Below, one piece after another: positions 34,872-45,865 of a stretch of DNA of 64,000 bases. Under the pieces are notes generated by a model. That model saw nothing but the letters and a program-made list of their open reading frames with translations, did not search any database and was not told where the DNA came from. Numbering within the stretch: position 1 is the stretch's first letter; every line of letters starts with the position of its first letter. The position numbers and the translations under genes were made by a program. Origin of the DNA: Zasmidium citrigriseum (taxonomy: Eukaryota > Ascomycota > Dothideomycetes > Mycosphaerellales > Mycosphaerellaceae); assembly GCA_002786025.1 (NCBI GenBank), contig NHNW01000010.1, positions 62,001-126,000 on the forward strand, read 5' to 3'.

Positions 34872-36086
34872 TCATGACTTCATGACAGCATCCAAATCAT
34901 TCAAGACCTTCTGAGTCTCCTTGACGAGCTCTTTCCTCCGGGTCCGGGCATCAGCATCGCCTTCCGTCTCCACCGAATCGAGCTTCAACAACACTTGCGT
35001 CAGAATGGTCTCGGTCAAGCGCTTGTGTTCAAACTCCTTCTTGGCTTGTTCGGTTGGCGGAGACGTCTCGAATGCTTGGCAGTCTGGTATGTAGCTCTGT
35101 AGCTTTTGATACAGTGCGTTGAGCTTGTCAAGCGGTGTCGCAGGCGAGACCGGTGGTTTGGGTGATTGGGTGCGTGAGGGTTGCTGGCTGTTTGGTACGC
35201 CCAGATTAGGTTCGCCAGGCTGTGGCGTCGATGTTCCAGAGGTCTGCTCCCGTTTGTTTCGCCGCTTGGTCTTCTTGCCTCTGTTGCGTCGCCGCTTAGG
35301 CTCGCCGTCGGCCGTAGATGGTTCGTCTGCAAACTCCTCGTCGTCGTCATCACTGTCGCTTGGAGACTCGATCTTCTCGGCCAAGGTTATCATGAGCTCA
35401 GCACCATCTTTCAGCCCCTCCTGCTTGCATGTCCTTGAGTCGTCCTTCAAATTCTTGCCCTTGTAAAGCAACTTGATGCGTTTTGGGTCGCCAGTGGTCG
35501 TCTTCTTCGCAGCTTGCTCTCGTACTTGTCCAACTGTGAGCTCGCCCTTGACGATGCTATATGCCGGGAAGTGGACAGGAAAGTCCTGCTTCTTGTTGCG
35601 CAAAATCAGAACATCGGTGTCCCGAGGCGGGCCATAGTCGGTCGTAGGCTCTTGTGAGGATGACTGCTGGCTCATGGATTCAGCTTGATGTTTGCGCAAG
35701 TCGTCGGCAGTGATATAGCTGAAGTCGGCATCACTGACTTTTGTTGGTCCTTGAGGCGGCGATCGCGTAAAGGGCGAGAAGCGACCCAGATTGCCCAGGC
35801 GCGAGGTCCAAGACATTGCGAGGACCACGAAGGTTGTGAGCGCGAGGAAGAGGGAGGTGTTTTCGAGGGGAGTCCGAGTGGAGATGAAGTCGAAGAAGAG
35901 AGTATTCAGTCTCTCGAGTGTACTGGTGTCTTCCTGAGGCACTTGTGAAAAAGTCGAACCGCTGAGAAGGTCTTCGAATGAGCGAGATAGCTGAGCTAAG
36001 GCGTCGCTGATGTTGTTGGCGCTCAGGATGGATGAGAAGTTGCCGATCGAGTTGAAGGCGTGCTCGAGGAGGTTTGAGGACGCCAC
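34872..36086 (-). CDS. Membrane-anchored UBL-BAG domain co-chaperone
   Basis: BAG proteins are Hsp70 nucleotide-exchange factors. About 404 residues are readable: a transmembrane helix at about 78-96 (SLFLALTTFVVLAMSW), a ubiquitin-like domain at about 160-235 (ELTVGQVREQAAKKTTTGDP, then IKLLYKGKNLKDDSRTCK), an acidic then strongly basic linker, and a BAG domain at about 315-404. This layout resembles fission yeast Bag101/Bag102 and yeast Snl1 at the ER/nuclear envelope. The frame is open upstream of the helix but has no ATG: the outermost start-like codon is GTG at 36086, and the only ATGs lie within or after the helix. A 5' exon probably supplies the start. A GTGAGT donor after ATG-CCA-AG near 36440 is a candidate I could not connect. 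Confidence 0.88.
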   Translation of the reverse strand: MASSNLLEHAFNSIGNFSSILSANNISDALAQLSRSFEDLLSGSTFSQVPQEDTSTLERLNTLFFDFISTRTPLENTSLFLALTTFVVLAMSWTSRLGNLGRFSPFTRSPPQGPTKVSDADFSYITADDLRKHQAESMSQQSSSQEPTTDYGPPRDTDVLILRNKKQDFPVHFPAYSIVKGELTVGQVREQAAKKTTTGDPKRIKLLYKGKNLKDDSRTCKQEGLKDGAELMITLAEKIESPSDSDDDDEEFADEPSTADGEPKRRRNRGKKTKRRNKREQTSGTSTPQPGEPNLGVPNSQQPSRTQSPKPPVSPATPLDKLNALYQKLQSYIPDCQAFETSPPTEQAKKEFEHKRLTETILTQVLLKLDSVETEGDADARTRRKELVKETQKVLNDLDAVMKS

Positions 36087-36553
36087 GGTTGCTGAGAGAG
36101 CAGAGCAGCAGTATGTCGTGCGTGTGTCTCTCCAAAAGTTTGCAGGTTCTCAGCAGGCCCAGTGCGATGACGCTGCCTGGGTCCGCTGTGCTTTCGCGGA
36201 GACTCGATCGCTGCAGCACTGGCACGTGAACTTGTTTCGAGCGGTGAGGCGAGGATGGACGGCCACATGCGATCGCGAGTGTGTGAACAAGGTGTTGGCT
36301 GTACGCGACAGTCACGCAGCTCTCACTCGGGCAAGATCGTCTTGATGTCGTCGGCGACCGTCCAGTCGCCCAGAACTCTAACCGCGTGACGGAGGTCGTG
36401 GATTTTCTGGCCGGATTTCCCACCACTTTTACTCACCTTGGCATCTCGAGCAAGCGCACGCCTTCCACGAAATTCGCGGACTTCACGAAAGTTGATCCAG
36501 TCGACGCCGACGCCCGCAACCACCGACACCCTTCCTCCAACCCAACAGGCACG
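36087..36553. promoter_or_regulatory. Divergent region, BAG protein / ribosomal protein uL13
   Basis: About 0.47 kb between two divergent genes. It holds the uL13 promoter and probably the missing 5' exon of the BAG gene. Confidence 0.5.
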
Positions 36554-37311
36554 ATGTCGACCTTCGAGCCGGTGGTACGTTCCACCCTCCAAATGCTGCG
36601 CAAATACGGCGATGCGCAAGTGATGGGAAAGACGGCATACTGAGATTCTACAGATTGTCATTGACGGCAAGGGCCACTTGCTCGGCCGTCTGGCCTCCAC
36701 CGTGGCCAAGCAGCTCTTGAACGGCCAGAAGATTGTCGTCGTCCGCTGCGAGGCCCTCAACATCTCCGGCGAGTTCTTCCGCGCCAAGCGTACGTCTACC
36801 AACTTCGAGACTCCAATGGACCCGAGCAGAGCGCGAAAACTAACACATACCCCGTACAGTGAAGTACCAGGCCTTCCTCCGCAAGCAGACCCGTTACAAC
36901 GCAACCCGTGGTGGCCCATGGCACTACCGAGCCCCCGCCAAGATGTTCTGGCGCACCGTCCGCGGCATGATTCCTCACAAGACTGAGCGCGGCGCAAAGG
37001 CCCTCGAGCGCTTGAAGACCTTCGAGGGTGTCCCACCACCATACGACCACAAGAAGCGCATGGTCGTCCCACAGGCTCTCCGCGTGCTGCGCCTCAAGCC
37101 AGGCCGCAAGTACTGCACTGTCGGCCGTCTGGGCCACGAGTTCGGCTGGAAGTACCAGGACGTCGTTGCACGCCTTGAGGAGAGACGGAAAGTCAAGGGC
37201 CAGGCATACTACGAGAAGAAGGCGGCGGCACGCAAGAACTTGGCCGAGGCGAAGAAGAACGCTGCTATCCCCGACAACGTGAAGCAGCAGCTGGAGCAGT
37301 ACGGATACTAG
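36554..37311 (+). CDS. rpl16: 60S ribosomal protein uL13 (Rpl16/L13a)
   Basis: Core protein of the large cytosolic ribosomal subunit. Three exons: 36554-36574, 36654-36789 and 36860-37311, with introns of 79 and 70 nt, giving 202 residues, the normal length. The sequence is close to the family throughout: [39 protein letters not shown], then [20 protein letters not shown] and [20 protein letters not shown]. Codon choice is strongly C-ending, as expected of a highly expressed gene. Confidence 0.98.
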
Positions 37312-37640
37312 ATGGGGTGTTTCTCGTTGAGGCCGTGGTGCCTCATGGCTCTGCATGATCATTGAGGACAGCTGCATCTGGTTTGGCGGCTGCGGTTACG
37401 GGTTCAGCAGTTCAGGCGTTCAGATAGCGTCCAAACGTCGCAAAAGGGTTGAAAACGTATTACGAAGTCTCAAAGAAGAGCTGCAACTTTCAGAAATCTG
37501 TTACATCCAATCGACACTTTCGAGGTATGCCAAGCAGGCCAGTATGAAGTACTCGATCAGCAGACTGCGTCATCCCTGGTAGAGTCCAATTGATCTAACG
37601 ATATCTGACATTAATCTATCTATGTCTATACGAATTTACC
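37312..37640. other. Convergent intergenic region
   Basis: About 0.33 kb between uL13 (+) and carboxypeptidase (-) stops. AT-richer toward 37580-37640. No feature beyond 3' flanks. Confidence 0.5.
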
Positions 37641-39419
37641 TCACCTCCGTCTGCCAGCAGCTCCACACTCCGGCAAATCCGTCTCCGTGTTATACGTACA
37701 GCTCGCATCGACAACCTCCATCTGGATCGTCGAATTGTCATTCTGGTACGTACTCTTCGCCGGCCCAACACTCGAATAGCCCTCCAAGCCCTCCAGGCCC
37801 GTGGCAATATCCGTCTGGTTGAGCAACCGCTCGAATAGAGTCAGAGCAGCCAGAGGCTTGTAAAAGGGAACTTGATGACCAGAATCGTAGACTCGTACAA
37901 AGCTGTACTTGCCCGACTGCTTCACTGCTCCGTGGACTTGACCATCGGATGTTGTGAAGTTTTCGTAGCCGGCGGCGGACCAGCCTGGGGCATCGATTTT
38001 GGCGGCGACGGCTTCGCCTCCGATCTGTTAATGTGAGTTAGTAGGACGATATGTTGTGGAAGGTGGTGAAGACTGACCCAGTTGCAGTTGTAATCGGCAT
38101 CGCCGGCGTATGCAACGACGTAGACTCCATTGTTGACTAGTTTCGTGATCTTGGCTGGGATATCGAAGACGCGAGCATCGTCTCCTGTGGTTCCAAAGGC
38201 TGTGGCGACGGTGCCTGTTCCCAGATTCGTTACCGAGTAGCTGAAGTTGGTGAAGGCTCCGATGGCTTGCTGAATGTCAGGACGGTTGAGATAGGAGACC
38301 CAGCTCGTATATGGGAAGGGGTTTGGCATCAGGTAGCGTAGGTCGTACTCATCTCTGCCCGTCACGGTGTCGTAGATGTATTCAACTTCCTGGTAGCAAA
38401 GGTTGTCTGCTGCGGAGCAAACACCATCTTCTCCCCGAGCGTTGCAGTCAAGGAGCTGATCCAGGCAGTTGCCTTCTCCATATAGAGCATTCCACATCTG
38501 GGCTTCAGAAGACTCGTTGAATGGCTTGAAACCCCATGTGTTTCCAGGAGATACGGTGAAGTTGTAATAGGCCTGGAATTGGATAATAGGGTCAAACCAG
38601 CCGTTGCCCACAGCCAAAGAACGAAGGTCAATCTGGGTGGCTCCAGCTGCGTCCTCGGCGTTCTTCTCCTGGATGTAGTCCGCGAAGACAGGACCGTAGT
38701 GCCCACCATAGCTCTCCGTGGCCAGATGGATGCCATTGCTAGAATATTCAGGGAACGCACCCACGAAGCCTTGCAGAGCTGCCCAGACATCCGGTGCTGC
38801 AGACGGAGTTGAGTTGGCAGTCAGACTCACATTGGCCGATGAAAGTGTGCCACAGGAATTCGCTGGAGCGTAGTCAGGGCATGTTGCATCTGGGAGTGTA
38901 ATAATGTATCCATCCGCAGAGGTGTACGCATTCACTGGGATCGAGTAACTGAATCCAGTGTCCGTGGGCTGGTCTAGATACAGCATATTGCTGGCGTTGC
39001 TCCATGAGTACTCGTTGAATTGCAAGTTGCCATCGTAATCCACCCAGCAAGGACCATTCTCAGAGAAGAGGCCGACCATGGAAGGATCGCCAGGACCTCC
39101 ATTGAGCCATACCGTCAGAGGGGCTGTTGTTGGATCCTGGTTGCGCGCTTCGAAGAACCAGAAGAAGAGGTGCCTGTCCTCTGCAACATCGACATAGCTG
39201 TTGTAATTAGCATTGGTCGCGAGATGTGTCATCTTCGTCATACCCAGAATAGCTCTTCACTCCTTCGACAGTCTCGCAGATGCCGCTAGGGACTTCCTTG
39301 TACCTGACATTGAAGCCAGCAGATCCAGTCTTGCTGGTGAGATCCGTAGGAGCGCTGACGAACTGCGACCAAGCTCCTGGCAGCAGAGCTGCTGTGCTCA
39401 AAAGCAGTGTTCTCATCAT
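37641..39419 (-). CDS. Secreted serine carboxypeptidase (peptidase S10)
   Basis: Removes C-terminal amino acids from peptides, in vacuole or outside the cell. Three exons: 39419-39244, 39197-38078 and 38024-37641, with introns of 46 and 53 nt, giving 559 residues. A signal peptide is clear (MMRTLLLSTAALLPGAWS). The oxyanion region LTVWLNGGPGDPSM, the nucleophile in LATESYGGHYGP (Ser221), the Asp region in YAGDADYNCNW and the His in DSGHQVPFY are all present. The usual NGGPGCSS is NGGPGDPS here, a variant form. Many N-glycosylation sequons support secretion. The ATG doublet at 39419 leaves two possible starts one codon apart. Confidence 0.95.
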
Positions 39420-42400
39420 GTTTGCTTGAACTTCTTTCCGAAGATCCAGCAAATGAAGAAGTTTGATCCAAGCAAGGGGGATCACTGCACAACCACCTCG
39501 AACAAAGACGCTGCTCCTCCTACCTTCAAGTCTCACCACCTTGTAGTTTACGTTGCCATGTGGTTCGGATCATGAGTTCCACGATCATGGAATCTCTGCT
39601 CGGCAGCACCATCGCCATTCATCTCCGTGAAGGACAGGGACGACTGCGTCGACTATTTGTTCGGTTCCAATAGCGAGCGGGCTAGCATGCAGGTACGGCA
39701 AGCGGTGTTCTGCTGGCGCTGCGCGATTGCTGGCTCCAGATTGTCAAAGGTGCAGTAGTAGAGGCGTACGGAATACAGCCTCGTTGAAGAAGGTGGAAGA
39801 ACTCGATGCCCTGTCTCTTCGGGATCCAGATGCCAATCGTTGAGGCTCTTCATTTTCGTCTGCAGTCTGCTTTCCCCGCCCTGACGACAAACACCCATGT
39901 GCCGGACCAGGCTCGGGCAAAATCTCGCTTGTACAACCGGAGAGTTCTCCCGAAGAGGCAAAGACATCGCTAAAGCAAAGAAGGAAGGACGGGAGTTGTT
40001 CTAGAAGAGATGGAGAGCAGGGGTGTGAAAAACGGCCTCGGAGTTGAATGCGGTGAGGCATTCATCAAGCCATCAGGCACCACTGTGCCACAATGCCAAC
40101 CTTCTGCGCCTTCGACGTAGTAATGCCAAGGCAGGCAGTTTCTTGTCTGTGACATCGACTTTCTGGTTCACAAGATAGACGTTTAGCGCCCAATGATCTT
40201 TGACCTATTTTGACCATAGTCATCGAGAGATCAGTAATAGCCTCGAGACGATACAAGCCCTTACTCCATGGCTATGATGGGCCCCAAGTGACGAGGGCAA
40301 GTACCGCTGTTCAAATAACAGCAAAGACGGGTGGAGCAACAACGATGGCGGTATCCGCTTGGTCATTGGAATCATCGAGCCGGCAGTTTGTATTTTGATC
40401 GGTCTTCTGACATGTGGACCTCAGTCAGACGACAAAATCTTGCAGAGGCGCCAATCCATCGATGAAAAGAACAGGATCCAGTCAGAGCAAGGGTCCCGTC
40501 ATCAGTGTCTTAGGCATGGTCGACATTCATTGACTGCCGGTCTGCATCCCGAAGAGGCGGTATGGAAGATGTGTTTGGGATATCCAGCACAATATGGGTA
40601 TTGCTCAACTCGCGGAGCGTGAGCCATTGGCGAAGTGTACTCTTTCAACTGTGATGCCCCCATCTCTTCTGTGAAAGTGAATGAGTGTCCGAAATAGATG
40701 TCCAAGAGCTGCCGGCTCCTTGGTGATCAAGGCCTGTTTGTGTGATGTAGAAGACCAAGTCTGTCTCTCATGATCTCAGCTTGGGTCGTTCGTCCGGCGG
40801 CCGTACGAGTTCCGGATCAATAGTTTTAATTTAGGCACGATTAGTCGTGACCATGTGGACTGCGGGCGGACTCCGCGGAAGTAGGCTCTCACTCCACCAA
40901 TACAGACCCTTTCGCAGTGATGACCGCAATGAGGTCTCGCGTCTCATTCGCTTCGGTTCGACACCGGCGGATCCTTCGCTTGGCTCTTTTCTGCATGCCA
41001 TGAGCCAAAATCAACAATCAAACAGAAAGGCATGTGGAGCAAAGAGTCCAGGACATACGACGAACACGCGCCAGATGCGAACAGAATCTGCTGCTATTGG
41101 ATCTGTTGAACTTCCAAGCGACGCCGAGGCATCGGCCGAGTCTGGAGGGGCAGGTCCGATGCAATTTCAGGCATTGTGATCGAGGGGCCCAGGAGACATT
41201 CTCCAGTCGTGACGGTATGCAGCACGAAGGATGCGGTATGCGAATGCAATACGAGTACCATCTGGGAGAATGCAACGGCGCGGATGACGACGAACCGGCC
41301 ACGCAGCACAAATGTCTCATTATTGCTGTGACTTTGTGCGCTATCGACCTCCCTGCATCCCTGGAGGCCTCGCTGGACCAGCAGTCGACTTGCCGCTTCT
41401 AGAAAAGCTGTACAGAATACAATCGGTGCGGAGGAGAAGGGCGCACCGCTAAGCATCTTGATTAGACTCTTGGATCTGCGCGTGGCGCTCTTGGCTCCCT
41501 ATTGATTTTGGTGACGCTGCTGCTGCTTTGGGGTGCATCATCATCGTCGGGCAGATGCGAGTGCCCTCATGTCATTGCAGCTCCCCCGTCCCGACGACAG
41601 GCACAGGGGCGTCTCAGGGCTGCGGCATGGCGTGCCACGCTGGACGGGGAGGGGCATGCCATACACGACGTCTGAGAGAAGCTGCGTTGCTGCCGCATCG
41701 AACATCGATGGCCCTGGGGGATATTTCAGGTGTAGGGGCTCGGGTGGACTTATCACGTAACCCCGAAGCGATATAGGAGGGGCCCGACCAAATGGGTTTG
41801 GCTGGGCCGCGTCTGCCATCCACGCCAAAGAATTGAATGACGAAGCGCATGCGCCAGCAGTCCAGAGTGCGCGGAACGGTCGCTTTGCGCGGGAGGTTTG
41901 CTGGCGTCGCTGGCCATGCGCTGGGCGGCGGCCGACAGCGCAAGGCACAGCAGCAGCAGCAGCAGGAAAGGTGAAGGGAACACTGCAGCCGAGCGTCTGC
42001 GTCTGGCACTTGGGCTTGGCTGAAGTAATGTGAGTGAAGCATTGTGGGGAACCGTATCGATTCGCACTTGACGCCTGTCCGCCTGCTCGCTCGCTCTTCC
42101 ACCCGCCGCCTCCACATAATAAACACCGCCGCCTGCTGCTCTGTCGGGCGAAGATAGGCCCGGCCACTGACATTGCGATCTGGTCCCTCGCGCGCACTGT
42201 GCCTCGCTGCTCCACCTGCCTCGCGGGATCGCCACAAGGCTGAGGCCAAGCATCGCCCTTCTGCGAGTCGGCAACCTTTTGGTTACATTGGCCCTCCCTA
42301 ACTGGCAGGGACCGGCGCCAAGCGGCCTTTCACTTACATCACCCCCCAACGTGCCCCGACCTCCGACTTGCTCACAAATATTTTCCGCCTGCTGTCCTGA

Positions 42401-42498
42401 GGCCCGTTCTTCCTGCCTGGCCCTGCTGTTCAATGCCTCGATTCCTGCGCCAATAACGCCCGTCTTTCAACAACTGCGCCTGTCGCTTCCGGAAGGTC
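39420..42498. other. 3.1-kb stretch without a recognisable gene
   Basis: The longest empty interval in the window. Frames of 60-226 codons occur on both strands but overlap each other, often lack ATG starts and match nothing I know. The right third (41750-42498) is GC-rich, with a CAG microsatellite, and is probably the promoter and leader of the Zn2Cys6 gene. The left part holds the carboxypeptidase promoter. Confidence 0.5.
41948..41965 (+). repeat. CAG trinucleotide repeat, six copies
   Basis: Six perfect CAG units in a non-coding GC-rich region upstream of the Zn2Cys6 gene. Confidence 0.9.
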
Positions 42499-45470
42499 AT
42501 GGAACATGCTTCGCCCGAGGACTACGACGACCATGCCAGCGATGCAGAGTCTGCTGGCGAGGACCACGATGTCAAGGTCGAGTCGGACGCCTCACCCTCA
42601 GGCACGACGAATGCCGTAGGCAAGAATGCGCCTGCTGTCAAGGCGCATATGCAGAAACGTCGGAGGGTCACCCGGGCCTGTGACGAGTGTCGCAGGAAGA
42701 AGATCAAGTGCGATGGCAAGCAGCCGTGCACCCACTGCACTGTGTACAGCTATGGTAAGGGCGTGGTTGTTGAAAGACTTGTGCAAACTGCTCTGACTAA
42801 TCCCTGCCAGAATGTACGTATGATCAACCCTCCAATCGACGACGAAACCCAGCACCGCAGTATGTTGAAAATCTCGAGCACCGCGTGCATCGTGCAGAAT
42901 CGTTGTTGCACATTTTGATACCGAACCTCGACTTAAATGATCCCGGCATTGATGCGGCAGTTGCCCAAGGTTGGATCCCTGGCGCGCCTGGCAAAGGTCA
43001 CCCTGCGGCCGCACAGCCACCGATACAGGCACGACCACCTCCGGCACCCAGTGCAGAAAAGAAGCCCGATACCAACTTAGAATCGATGGTTCGTGCTGTT
43101 GCTCAGCTCGACATGGACGAGACTGGTCATTGGGACTACCACGGCCACTCGTCAGGATTGAGCTTTGTCAGGAGAATGCGCGAGCAATTGGGCGATCTCA
43201 TGGGCCCCGACACTGTAGCAACTCCGTTCGTCAAAACGAGACCAATGTCCCAAGTGCTTGACTCTCCAAAGTCGTCTGCGGAATCGCCCATGGGTGATAT
43301 GACCGCTGCAGCACAGGATTTGCCCCCGAAGGAGATCGCGCGCTCTCTGTGTGGACTAGCTATCAACGATGCCGCTGCGCTCTTGCGCATGGTACATCAA
43401 CCTACGTTCTGGGCCAGTTTCGATCGTTTGTACAGCATGCCCGCCGATCAGTACACCAACGAAGACCAAACTTTTCTGCCGTTGTTCTACAGCGCCCTCG
43501 CGCTAGGATCTCTATTCGGCAAGGACAACGATGACCATCTTAACCGGGAAGGATACGAGAGCGCAATCCAGCAGGGCTTCGCTTACTTTAAGACTGCTCG
43601 CCAGATGATGGATATTGCGGATTGTAGAGACCTGTCTTCAATCCAGGCGGTCGTCTTCATGATACTATTTCTGCAATCATCGGCAAAGATGTCCCAATGT
43701 TACGCGTATGTTGGCGTCGCTTTGCGATCTGCTCTCCGCATGGGCCTGCATCGTTCTGCAGCTGGCAAGTTCGATCCAGTCGAGGCCGAGACGCGCAAGA
43801 GGGTATTCTGGATCGTGCGGAAAATGGACGTCTACGTTGGGGCTATGCTTGGCTTGCCACAGACGCTTTCTGACGACGACATCGATCAAGACTATCCAAT
43901 GGAGGTGGACGACGAGTACATAACCAGGGATGGTATCCTGCCCATGCCAGAGGGGGTTGTTCCGTTGATGACGGCTTTCAACTCCCACACTCGACTTGTC
44001 GCAATTCTTCAAAAGATTGTGCGCAAGATCTATCCTATCAAGGTCCAGAGTCCTCAGAGTCCAGGCGACAAGTCCTATTCGATCCCTTTCTCTACCATTC
44101 GGGAGATCGAGAGCGACCTCGAAGATTGGAAGAACAGCCTACCGCCCATCTTTAGCCCCTGCGAAGCTCCCGCACGCTATACCAGGATACAACAGCTTCT
44201 TCGCCTCTCGTATGCTCATGCGCAGGTCCTACTCTACCGCCCGTTCCTGCACTTTACAGCAATGGACAAGCGATCGAAGCCTGTTGACCAAAGGGCTTAC
44301 GCATGCGCTGCATCTTTCGTCAACGTCTCGCGGAACATCATTCACATTGCATCTCAGATGAATCAGAAGGGCTTACTCAACGGAGCTTTCTGGTTCATTA
44401 TGTACACGACCTTCTTCTCCATTCTTGCATTGGTTTACTTTGCAGCAGAGAACCCAGACAATCCAACAACTGAGGCTGTGATGAAGGATGCCATTGAAGG
44501 CAAGGATGTGCTTGCGGCTCTGGCAACACGAAGCATGGCTGCCGATCGATGTACTGCGACACTTGATATTGTCTTCCAGCGGCTCCCAGCATGGATGCGC
44601 GAGGGAAAACAAAATCCAAGCATTAGCAAGAAGCGTCCGTTCGAACAAAGTACCCAGTCGTATCCACCGACACACGGGCAGGCATCGCGTAGCCATCCAG
44701 ACCTTTCGAGCGTTGGGCAGGATAACTTCCAAAGTGGAAAGCGAGCCAACACTTTTCCCAATGGTGCTCTGGCAGCACACACGAATGGCGCTGCATCACC
44801 TTTTGGTAGCACGTGGTCACAATCGGCGTCGTCGTATGGCGGCCCACAGACTCCAACATCATCAACATTCGAGGTGGGAAGCTATCCAGCAGCGAACCAG
44901 AGGAGCGTCTCCAACCCACAAGGAAATGGCATGTCACAGTACACGCTCCCGCCGAACTTTGCGAATCCACAGCTCACGGACCTATCAACGATGATGTTCC
45001 CGACCGCAGACGAGCCTTTTGTCTATCCCAATCAACCGCTGACAACATTCGAGAACAACCAGTATGCGAAGAACAACTCGTATGTCGGCTCTCAACATCC
45101 TCTTAGCAATGTGGAGGGTTCGAGTCCTGCGGCACCCCAACCTCGCACCCGAGAAGAAAACATCGAGGCTCAATTCTTTGCGCTACCGCCATACATCGAA
45201 CAGAGTCAACAGCAAAACCCGGTTACGCAGAGTATGCATCCCCAGGCTCGAGGCATGACCTATCATCACCCCATGCAGTACTCTAACGGCCAGCCTACAA
45301 GCGCTGCGCAAGCAATGCACATGCCAAACGGAAATTGGACAGGGCCGCCGCCCCAGCCTTTCCAGCAGCAGCAGCAGCAGGATATGTCGAACATCAACAT
45401 ACAGGACCTTTTTGGCGGAGCGGAGTCGGAATGGAATCCCATGTTCCAACACCCTGGTTACCAACGATGA
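42499..45470 (+). CDS. Zn2Cys6 fungal transcription factor
   Basis: Two exons (42499-42754, 42811-45470; 56-nt intron), 971 residues. The binuclear zinc cluster lies at about 60-90 with spacing C-x2-C-x6-C-x5-C-x2-C-x6-C ([19 protein letters not shown] and CTVYSYEC). The intron cuts this cluster just before the last cysteine. A linker and short coiled coil follow ([20 protein letters not shown]). The fungal-specific middle homology region covers about 280-600, including [18 protein letters not shown] and [17 protein letters not shown]. The C-terminal third is Ser/Gln/Pro-rich and ends with a polyglutamine run. The protein looks like a conserved Pezizomycotina regulator, but I cannot name its target pathway. 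No metabolic cluster adjoins it. Confidence 0.94.
45363..45380 (+). repeat. CAG repeat coding polyglutamine
   Basis: Six perfect CAG units encode a glutamine run near the C-terminus of the Zn2Cys6 protein. It is a likely length polymorphism. Confidence 0.9.
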
Positions 45471-45865
45471 GTCTGGAAATGGAAAAATGAAGACAGTGGA
45501 TGTGATAGAGAGCGTCATTCAACGGCTTGGCATTGTAACGAATAACGAGATACCCAGTGAGAGCGTTCACGGCGTTTTGAAGTAGGATCGGGCATGATAG
45601 ACGTTTGGAGAGGAGAGGGTTTGTTAGCCGCGTGCCTTTGCATGACATGAATAAGTATAAGAAAGACCGACTACACGGCAATCACAAGATCCAATTTGCC
45701 GCCAACTTGCCTTCCATTATTGCCTGTCTCACTTCGTAGAAACCTGAAATGGCGAAGGTAGCGTGATAAGACGAGCGCATGACTTGAAATCGAGGAGGGG
45801 AAGCGAGAGACTCCGACTCCCAGCTGCAAGCCACGAGCTTCCACCTCTCGCATACAGCGCCTTCA
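45471..45865. other. Intergenic region upstream of the vacuolar protease
   Basis: About 0.4 kb between tandem plus-strand genes. Nothing specific seen. Confidence 0.45.

Noticed and set aside
41541..42433. Overlapping minus-strand frames of 211-226 codons
   Set aside because: Mutually overlapping, Arg/Ala-rich and featureless; the region is the likely promoter/leader of the Zn2Cys6 gene.
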